Source of the DNA: Limibacter armeniacum
GTDB taxonomy: Bacteria > Bacteroidota > Bacteroidia > Cytophagales > Flammeovirgaceae
Length of the DNA: 64,000 bases
Reading direction: 5' to 3'
Assembly (NCBI RefSeq): GCF_036880985.1
Contig: NZ_JBAJNO010000002.1
Coordinates: forward strand, 124,001 to 188,000
Made by a program: the position numbers and the translations under genes. Of this stretch, positions 53,596 through 62,200 are shown one piece after another. The stretch's first letter is position 1; each line of letters opens with the position of its first letter. Below the pieces are notes generated by a model, which made no database searches, was not told the DNA's origin, and saw nothing but the letters and a program-made list of their open reading frames with translations.

Positions 53596-54330
53596 TCAAG
53601 CTATTACCCTAATAATAGCTAAATCATCAGTTACTATATGATTCCACTCACTTTTGAGCAATCGAACCTTTCTATCAAGAAAATTATTATGTTCTGACAA
53701 CTTGCTATCAATCAATAAGTAGTGAATAATCTCCGTTTCAGATTTCTGACCTGACTTATTATCAAGATTTTTGAATGTAAAGATACCATCTGTACAAATG
53801 GAAAGGTCTTTAAACTCTGAAACCGAGTATCTTTGCTGTTGGCTTTCAAACCATTCTTCAAAGTTATCATTTAAATGATATCCCAAATAGTCAGGCTTAT
53901 CATCTTGCTCATATTCAATCAGTTTACCATCTACACAAATCAATCCATCTCCGACAGTAAAGAACTCTGCCTCTGCACTCTCAGTATTTACAATTCCAAT
54001 AATAAGCGTTGAAAGTAGCTCGTTTGTTTCTAATCCAAGCTGATTTTTAATAATACCAGCTTCTACGAATAACTGCCTGATTACTTCCTTTAGTTTTAAC
54101 GTTAGTGATATTGAGCTATTGGAAACAAACTCTTCATAGAACACCCTCTTTGCAATATTTCTTAACACCTTTCCAAAAAGAATAGAAGCAAATACCGACT
54201 CTGTCCCCATAGTACAACCATCCAAAACAGCTATTAATTTTTCATCAGTTGCTATTTGCTCTTCAACTAAAAAGTCCTCACAATAATTTGTATGGAATGC
54301 ACCAATATACAATGTTTTATAAATTCTCAT
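53596..54330 (-). CDS. PP2C-like serine/threonine phosphatase
   Basis: A 244-residue soluble protein with the four-part PP2C layout: an N-terminal NYCEDFLVEEQ (metal Glu/Asp), AVLDGCTMGTES near 34-45 replacing the common DGxGG loop, a central VGDGLICVDG near 124, and ICTDGIFTF near 178, ending with DDLAIIRV (last metal-binding Asp). The DGC-T-MG sequence departs from the canonical motif, so activity is not certain. It stands alone, 70 nt upstream of the Fic start on the same strand; co-regulation with Fic is possible. No kinase gene is in the window. Confidence 0.75.
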   Translation of the reverse strand: MRIYKTLYIGAFHTNYCEDFLVEEQIATDEKLIAVLDGCTMGTESVFASILFGKVLRNIAKRVFYEEFVSNSSISLTLKLKEVIRQLFVEAGIIKNQLGLETNELLSTLIIGIVNTESAEAEFFTVGDGLICVDGKLIEYEQDDKPDYLGYHLNDNFEEWFESQQQRYSVSEFKDLSICTDGIFTFKNLDNKSGQKSETEIIHYLLIDSKLSEHNNFLDRKVRLLKSEWNHIVTDDLAIIRVIA

Positions 54331-54850
54331 TTAGTTATTTTAAGTTCCTGATAGATAGTTAATGCTTACATTACATTGTGAATTTTTTCTCTTTTATAAG
54401 AAAAAACAAGCTTCCCTTAACACTAAAAACACACTCTGCTTATAGGAGTTTAAAAACTCCTAAAAACAAATTTCAACAAAAAAAAGGCTTAATCAAACCA
54501 TAAAAATAAATCCCAATTCACCTCGACACTACTCTACTGAGAGTAAATATAAACCTCTCACAACTTAAACTCACTGAATAAAAAATCTCCTTTTTTTTAA
54601 TTAATTCCCAAGTAAACCCCTCACTATTTTTTCAAAAAAAAACATTAGATATCAGTCTATTAATAATAGGTTAAGTAAGGTAATATTATAACCTAAATAT
54701 TTATGATATTTTGCTATTTAACAACCTCCTTTTTCTCTTCAGCATCACTAGTATATTACACTAATTATATAAGTCAATAAAGTATACAAAATGGATCAGT
54801 TTTTGAGTGATTTATGTTGTTATTTTTTTTGAAAATCAATACTTACTACA
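54331..54850. other. Very AT-rich intergenic region
   Basis: 520 bp between divergent genes with no supported frame. It contains a small dyad AGGAGTTT-AA-AAACTCCT (54444-54461) and long A/T runs. Both flanking promoters must lie here; no specific element is recognised. Confidence 0.5.
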
Positions 54851-55369
54851 ATGAAAAAACTATTTATTTTTTTATTATTTATTACAGCAATTAGCTGCTC
54901 AGAAGATAATAAAGATCCTGAAAACAATTCAGGCAATACATTTTTCAATCAACTCACTGCTAATGGACAAATTAAAAGTGGTCTAAGTTCTGAAGAAGTA
55001 TTAAACTTAACTAATATTGAAAACCCTGACAATAGAACTTGGGGCTTTACTTATGACTATAATAAATGTCCATTTACAGGAAACAACGCAACTCATTCTG
55101 TTGACTTCTACTTTGAAAATGACGCCTTATATAAAATGAGTGCTCATATTTCTTACGATCAAGATTTCACCCCAACACTTAATCAAGTAAGTGATTGGAT
55201 AAAGGATGGATTTAAATCCTTTACTTTCATTGGCGAATATCAAAATACACCAACTATTACAGATCATAGATTTGAAGATGGCAAAGGAAACACCATTTAC
55301 CTAAGCCATGATTCGGAAACAGATCTAGTAAGTTTAATTATGTATATCAATGATATTGATGCCCTGTAA
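54851..55369 (+). CDS. Hypothetical lipoprotein, 172 residues
   Basis: A short signal with lipobox (MKKLFIFLLF, then AISC) followed by an acidic, Asn-rich mature part. The latter contains GLSSEEVLNLTNIENP near 45, a YNKCPFTGN turn and a C-terminal ETDLVSLIMYIND. No family is recognised. It stands alone, reading toward the immunity-like gene, and is followed by a perfect bidirectional terminator. The AT-rich composition matches the accessory stretch from about 54.3 to 56.9 kb. Confidence 0.7.
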   Translation: MKKLFIFLLFITAISCSEDNKDPENNSGNTFFNQLTANGQIKSGLSSEEVLNLTNIENPDNRTWGFTYDYNKCPFTGNNATHSVDFYFENDALYKMSAHISYDQDFTPTLNQVSDWIKDGFKSFTFIGEYQNTPTITDHRFEDGKGNTIYLSHDSETDLVSLIMYINDIDAL

Positions 55370-55373
55370 AAAT

Positions 55374-55410
55374 AAAAAGTCCACTCATATAAATGAGTGG
55401 ACTTTTTTTA
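55374..55410. terminator. Perfect bidirectional terminator
   Basis: Fifteen bases at 55374-55388 (AAAAAGTCCACTCAT) are the exact reverse complement of 55393-55407, with a 4-nt loop, and runs of A and T on the two sides. It can end both the lipoprotein gene and the convergent unit at 55534. Confidence 0.9.
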
Positions 55411-55533
55411 TTATAAAACTCAAAAAATATGACACAAAATACAACGAAAATTAATAATCAATATACATTCATGTTATCATTAACACATATCATATTTTAA
55501 AAATTAACATATCTTTATTTTATTAATAAATAA

Positions 55534-56133
55534 TCAAAAATCTACCGCAACAACATTATCAAAAATAGCTTCTTTCCCTTTAACTTTATAAAAATTAGAA
55601 TCAAATCTAATTGAAATCACATTATCTCTATCATACATTTCTCCCTTATGATAAAAATCATTTATAGAGAAAGAGAATTTTTCTTTAGAAAACTCTTTAA
55701 CAAACTCTTTATATGAAAAACAAGGCTGTAACCTAGTGTTTATGCTTTTAATTTTATCTTTAATTTCCACTCTATCATTAGCACTTGCAGGGTAAGTAAG
55801 AATAACCTGTCTTTTAATATTTTCTTTTTGATCAAAATGAATATAATTCATATAAGAATCATAATTTACTTGCTTTACTTTATCTAGTGACTTTAATTCA
55901 TTTTTACTCAACTTATCAATAGAAGTATATGCTCTAATTAATATTCTTTTTTTCACTTGTAACTCAAAAGAACAAAATACTTTACATATATAAACATGAC
56001 CAATAACCTCTCCTTTCTTATATCTATCTTTTTCTAGTTCAAATCCTTCAGCATATATCATACGGTTAAATATCACTTGACCTATTCCATCTTCTGTACC
56101 AACCCATTCTCCTATTTCAAATAATTCTTTCAT
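55534..56133 (-). CDS. Probable immunity protein for the Rhs toxin tip
   Basis: A 199-residue soluble protein lying immediately downstream of the giant Rhs gene on the same strand, the standard place for the cognate immunity gene. No signal peptide or known domain is recognised: an N-terminal ELFEIGEWVGTEDGIGQV, a beta-rich middle (HVYICKVFCSFEL) and a C-terminal DNVISIRFDSNFYKV. Composition is AT-rich, like the toxin tip and unlike the Rhs body, so the two probably move together. The function is inferred only from position and composition. Confidence 0.6.
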   Translation of the reverse strand: MKELFEIGEWVGTEDGIGQVIFNRMIYAEGFELEKDRYKKGEVIGHVYICKVFCSFELQVKKRILIRAYTSIDKLSKNELKSLDKVKQVNYDSYMNYIHFDQKENIKRQVILTYPASANDRVEIKDKIKSINTRLQPCFSYKEFVKEFSKEKFSFSINDFYHKGEMYDRDNVISIRFDSNFYKVKGKEAIFDNVVAVDF

Positions 56134-56179
56134 AAACTATAATTTATCAAGATTACACATCATAGTTAATATCGATAAC

Positions 56180-56223
56180 TGAGCAAAGTCGAAGTCCAAA
56201 AAATAGCCCTTCAACTTCGCTCA
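56180..56223. repeat. Inverted repeat with the Bacteroidota TTCGACTTCGCTCA-type arm
   Basis: TGAGCAAAGTCGAAG (56180-56194) pairs with CTTCAACTTCGCTCA (56209-56223), allowing two wobble pairs, with a 14-nt loop containing an A-run. Arms of the form CTTCGACTTCGCTCA are, as I recall, a frequent intergenic palindrome in Bacteroidota genomes. It sits between the toxin stop and the immunity start. Confidence 0.6.
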
Positions 56224-56265
56224 ATGAACATCAAGAATATTGTTAATTACATTAACAACATTTCA

Positions 56266-59200
56266 TCACAATTCTTTATGCAACTTAATATGATTCTCTT
56301 TATCCATAAATTCAATGTTCCTTGGATCAGACATTTGAGAAGGATCATCTTTGACAAATTTTTTATGATGCCCCTCTATATTTTTATTCTTTTCATATTT
56401 AACGCCTAAACCTTCAACACCACTTGCTTGATCTTTTTGAGCATCTCTTACACCATTACTTCTCATATTTCTTTTAAACTTCTTCTTTTCTGATGCAGGC
56501 AAAGCATTATATATCTTTTCTACATATTTATTTTCCAAATCTTGTAATTTCTCATATGCTTTTACTACTTTCTTTCCAAATTTTGTTGCACCATAAGCAT
56601 CACCTGCCACAGGTATTAACTCGATTGCAGTTTCCCACCACTCACTTTCTAATATATCTAGCACTTCATCTAAATCTTTTAAGAATTGTTTGCCCATTTT
56701 TTTAGACATATATTTTGACAACCTTCTTTTAATTTGATTCTTAGCATATGATTTGATTCCTGCTTTTATACCTTGTTTTACAACCATTTTTGCAAGTACT
56801 GATATAGGGCTTCTTCCATCTGGATCAAATAAATTAATAGGGTTATTAGAAGAATAATTATAAGGGGTCCACTCTGCGAATTTCTCTGCTTTAGGATCCA
56901 CACTTAACCAAATACTTGTCCTTGGGTCATAGTACCTCGCTCCATAATAGTAAAGTCCTGTCTCTGCATCTAGCTCCTTCCCATTAAATAGGTATGGGGT
57001 ACGGTGTGTATTGCTATGCTCCTCCACAAAGGTTTCGCCAAAGGCGAAATACTCCAGGTGCTGGTAAACCTCACCTGTAATATCCGTTATATAGCTGGTA
57101 TTCCCCAAATGATCCGGATGGTAGAAGTATTGGAACGTTTCGGTATTGCTTTCGCCTCCAATAATCTGCCCTGGAGGCACCTTACCACTTTTTCCGGCTG
57201 TCAGGATGGTGCCGTCCATGCCCAAGAATTTCAGGTTACGAACAATTGCCCCTTCCATATCCGTTTGCTTCTTGCCGTAGTTGACCTTGCCGTTACCTGC
57301 TGTTTTCAGTGGTCCCTTTCCGTTGTTGTCCCAGCCTCCACCAAGCTTACTGGTAATGCGCTGCGATTCGATATAGTAGTGTTTGGTATAACCCCCGCTC
57401 TTGAGTACCACATAAGGGTTCAGGTAGATGGTCATATTCCCAATACCACTGGTACCGCTTTTCTTCTTACCATTGACAAATACCTTCTGTCCGCTGCTGC
57501 GTCCTTTGATCACCCTGTTGCCTGCTGCATCATAAATATACAGCTGTGCGGCTCCGTTGTCAAAGATTGCACGGATACGGTTTTCCTCATCCCAAAGCAG
57601 ATTGCGACGCTGTCCACTTAGCTCATCATCCCAACCGGTCTGGTTACCGTTGGCATCATACTCATAGGTATAATTACCGATCTTGATTGGGGCATGGGCG
57701 ATGCTGCCACCATAAGTATACGATTGATCGTAAGTAGTCTTACGCTGCTTGACCCAACTTCCACCTTGACCACCAGTTCGCTCATGCAGCTGATTCTTGC
57801 GCTCAATACCTCCCACCTTGTTGTAGGCCATTGCCAAAGTGTAGCGGTGTTTCTCATTGCTTCCTTCGTAACTTCCTGTAGCCTCCGTCAGGCGATATAG
57901 GTCATCGTACTTGTATTCGTAAATGTTTGAACCTCCCATCAGCTCCGAACCTGGCACCTGTACCTTATTCTCTAGCATGGTGATATTGTCCATCCTATCA
58001 TAGGTATAGCTGTTGTTCATAAACTGCCTTCCTGCTTTGGTCTGTGCCGTCAGGTTGTCCAACCTGCGTCTGTCTGCCTCATAGGAATAAGTGGTCTTGG
58101 TTCCGTTTCCATATGACAGGAACACTCTCTGCTCAAAACGGTCATACCCTAGCTGGGTAACATAGTTGTAAGTTGCATTTTGCTTCTTACCCTGCATACT
58201 TTGTAACAAGCCACCTGTATTGTAGGTGTAGGTAACCTCTTCCCCATCAGGGTAGACCATGGAAGTCATACGGTTCCAGGTATCGTACGTCCACTCCGTT
58301 TGGTAAGTCTGCTCCCCGTGAATCGGCACCACCACTGTACGGATGTTTTTCACCACCTCTCCAAGAGGACCATAGAAGAATTCCTGTGCACCAGACCCGT
58401 CTTCCTGCAATACAATTCGACCAGCTCTGTTATGATTCGCTCCTGCTTCCCCGTAAGTATAATGTACGTTATTCTCCGGATGCTCAGGATAGGTGATATC
58501 TGTCAGGCGCTCACGGTCATAGGTATACTTGACAGGCTCTGAACCAGCTTCCCTCAGGTTGGCCGTTATCAGCGCAGTCATATTACCCACCTCGTCGTAA
58601 GTATATTCTGTTAGTCCATTGTCAGGATGCTGTCTGCTTGTACGTCTGCCCAACCAGTCGTAAGTAGAGACCGTGATAAAGTCAAGGGCATCCGTTGCCG
58701 TCACCTGCTCGTTGATAGCATTATAGGTAAAACTTGTCCAGACAGGTCCTTGCTCAGTCATTCGCTTGACTGCTGTATTCCTTCCCCTGATATCAGCAAA
58801 CTGTTCGGTTACCTTACCTTCCGCATCCGTGCTCTTGGTCATAAACTGCAGGACGCCTTCTCGGTCTGTACCGAAGCCGTATGCCATTCTAGAAATAGCA
58901 TTGTCTGGCAAGGTAATTTTCAGGGTACGATCCATGACATCATACTCCGTAACGGTTGGAGCCGCAGAGTCATCCACATTTGGATTGAATACGATATCAC
59001 CAGACCCATTGGCTGTTTTATCTTCCACTGTTGGGTACCAAACCTTAGTCACTCTTCCGAAGGCATCAAATTCCTGCTTGCCGGATACAATCATGACTTC
59101 CTTATCCTCTCTGCCTTCTCCCTCAAAAGTGGCACCGTCTTTCTTGGTTTGGATTACCCTTCCCAGTCCGTCCATAAAGGTCGTGGTCACTAGGTCATTC

Positions 59201-62200
59201 TTCGGGTGTGCCGGATCAAAGTGGTTGGTCAATGCCCAAGGAATTTCCGCATCCGGATTGTAAGTAAAGGATAGAGTAGCATTTCCTCCCTTCTGCTCGT
59301 AAGGTCCCGTGATATGGGTGATACGTCCCTTGTCATCGAGCTTATAGGTGATCTTCTGCTTATTTAGGTCTGTGGTGCTCAGTACAGCCCCAAAACGGTA
59401 ATCATAAGCTGCTTCTGACTGGTAGCCATAGCTGTTACTCACCTTCTCAACATAAGTATTCACTGTCTGGTCATAGACATATTCCAGTTTCAGTCGCTCT
59501 CCCTGCTCGTTTTCAGGTCTCTCGACCGTCTTCAGGTTTCCGTAACGGTCGTATGTATAGTCATATACCGATACCTGATCCTCGCTAGCATACATCCTGA
59601 TCTGGTTCACATCCAATGTCACCGGATCGATATCAGACTCCCTGAAACGGACAATCTCGTCCTGATGCGTCACCTCAATCGACTTCGGTACGCCTATTCT
59701 ATCCAAACCTGGCACTACCTGATAGGCAATTGTGGCTTTCAGGTCATCCGCATCGGTGGCATCCCCCTTGTCTGTAAAGACAGTGACGTTACCGACATTG
59801 TCATACTGATAGGTGGTCTCAGTGCTTTTACCTGCTTGCTGCTCTCCTTCATAGAAAAGCTGTTTGTTGGCTACGATTGCCGGGAATACATTCTGTACAC
59901 CACTCACTTCTGAAACATCTGCCAGCTCGTTACCAGTAAAGATATCTTTGAGCTTATACTCATTGATTTTCTCAACATAAGGGTTGCCCGCTGCATCTTC
60001 CAACAGTTCCCTTTTCAGAAGTCCCCTTACATAATAGTTATCGTTATCAAATTCCTGAATCAGGCGCTTGTAGACCGGTGCCGCTTCTTTTGCCGTGTCA
60101 TGGATACGGGTCTCCACTTTGTTGAAACCATAGAAGTCACGCTCTCTTCTGTCGTACTTGCCACCTTCATAGGCATATGAGGTGCGCATCCTGTCTATGC
60201 CATCTCCTTCATGTCCGTCATGCATTTCCACAGCACTCAATACCCACTGGCTATTCGGCATCTCAAAGGTGCTTCCCTCCTGTTCATATTCCAGTGAGAT
60301 TTCAGCACCAAGCGGACGTTTCACTACCTTCAGCAAGTTGGTCCTACCGATTGTAGACTTGGATACAGATATATTTTTGGCACTTTTAGACTTCAGAAAA
60401 TCAGGATACCCATCTCCGTCAATGTCTGAAAAACGTGATTGCTCCCTATGAAGTCCTTCTGATCCATTCCAGTTTGGATTGATATAGATCGTGGTAAACC
60501 ATAAGGTAATATTAAAAGTAAAGGCTACATTGGCAGATGCATTGATTGACTCGCTTTCATTAATTTTTGAAGTACCTTCAATCAAATGAATCTTGTCAAA
60601 ACCCACTCCTGTATTAAAGTAAGTGGTAACTTCCCCATCATCGTACCTAACCTTGTCCACCAGACCATCACCGTTGAGGTCAGTATAAGCAAAGGTTGAC
60701 TTGTTTTCAGATCTTGCTAAGGAGATACCGGCAGCAAAGGCAGCAGATTCACTTCCTGAAGCTTTACTAATACCAAAACCACCCCCATAGCTTTTACTTT
60801 CAGAAGCCGAAAGCTTATTCAGATTCCAATTTTCCGGTTCCGATAAACGGTAACCAAGGTTCAAGCGTACAGTACCATTGCTATTTACCTTATCAGGAAG
60901 TCCATCACCATTGATGTCCATCCATGTTGCATCTCCTTTATTGTCTCCTTCACTGTAGTTGCCATTGATAGAACCACTTACTTTACCATCAGAACTTGAA
61001 GAAGTCACAACCTTGACATTCGTAGATTTGGGTTCAGGTTTAACTTTTGGAAAACCACCAACTGCAGCTCCTTTTGAAGTAGATTCTGACTTATCGATTG
61101 TTCCTGAAATGGAAGAAGTAAAACCACTTTCCAATTGTCCTGTCGGCAATGTATACTGCACCCCTTTGTCTGTCACGATATCAGGGTAGCGGTCACCGTT
61201 CATATCCATAAAGTCAGCCCTTACTTTTGTCTCCCCATCGGAATAACTCACGTTTCCGCCTATTCCTACATAACTGCTGCCTCCGGTATAGGAATCTGTC
61301 TTGGTTTCACTGATCTTATTGATACCCCGAATAACCTGACTTTCACCTGACTCCACAATGGCAGTTTCAGGGTCAATATTGTCTATACCCATTCTGGAGC
61401 TACTCATGATCTTGCCATCCAGATAGGTCAGGTCATCATACCCTATCCATATATGACGTTCGCCATTGGCATAAAGCATAATAAAGTCTGCCTTGGATGG
61501 ATCATAAGCATTTCCTTCCAGCTCTTCAGGCGTCTGATAGTCGCCTGGCGTATATGGGTTATTGTTTTGTCTCAGTTTTTCGTCAAACTTCAGCTTGCTT
61601 TGGTCAATAGGGGCCTCTCCTTTTTCCCTGTTTCCATTATAGACAAACTGTCCCCACTGTCTGTATAGCGGTCCGAAAATGATATCCCATTCCACCTCTC
61701 CGTAAACAGTATGCAAACCTACAGGCGCTGTAATGGTATCCTGTGCTATGACGAATGCCGTTCTTTGAAGGCGTTTGGCCAGCCGTTCGTTGTCTGTATG
61801 GTATTCGATATACAGGTCTGTTTCGCCATCAAGGTTGACCGTCACTTCATTTCCTTCTTCCACTACCCCATTTTCAACAGATAACTCCTGCTTTGCGATA
61901 AGGCTGTCTAGCTTTTTGATTGAAAAGTAAAGTGTTCCATTAAAGTCTTTCAGCGAAAGATTACCTGCTCCTTCCGTATCCACTTCAGCAAATGGCTTTA
62001 TGATGGTTGTATTGCTTTCTGGGCGGTAAGGCGCCACCACCTTCAACGTGTTTGGATACATGGAGAATTCTGCAATTCCTTTTGTCTCCAAATCAAATAA
62101 ACCATTCTGCAGGTTCTGGTTGAGGGTATCGTTGGTCAGGCTGAGGTAGTCAACAGACGGTTCACAGACAATGGCAGACCAATCAATAGATGTCTGTGAC

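Noticed and set aside
57004-57621. 205-codon plus-strand frame opposite the Rhs gene
   Set aside because: It lies antisense inside strongly supported Rhs core coding sequence and has no recognisable domain; several similar plus-strand shadows (58627-59193, 58766-59263, 62332-62673) arise from the same GC-rich gene.
57500-59700. Repeated motif spacing that could suggest a CRISPR or tandem DNA repeat
   Set aside because: The periodicity is from degenerate protein YD repeats of the Rhs shell; the DNA units are not identical and vary in length.
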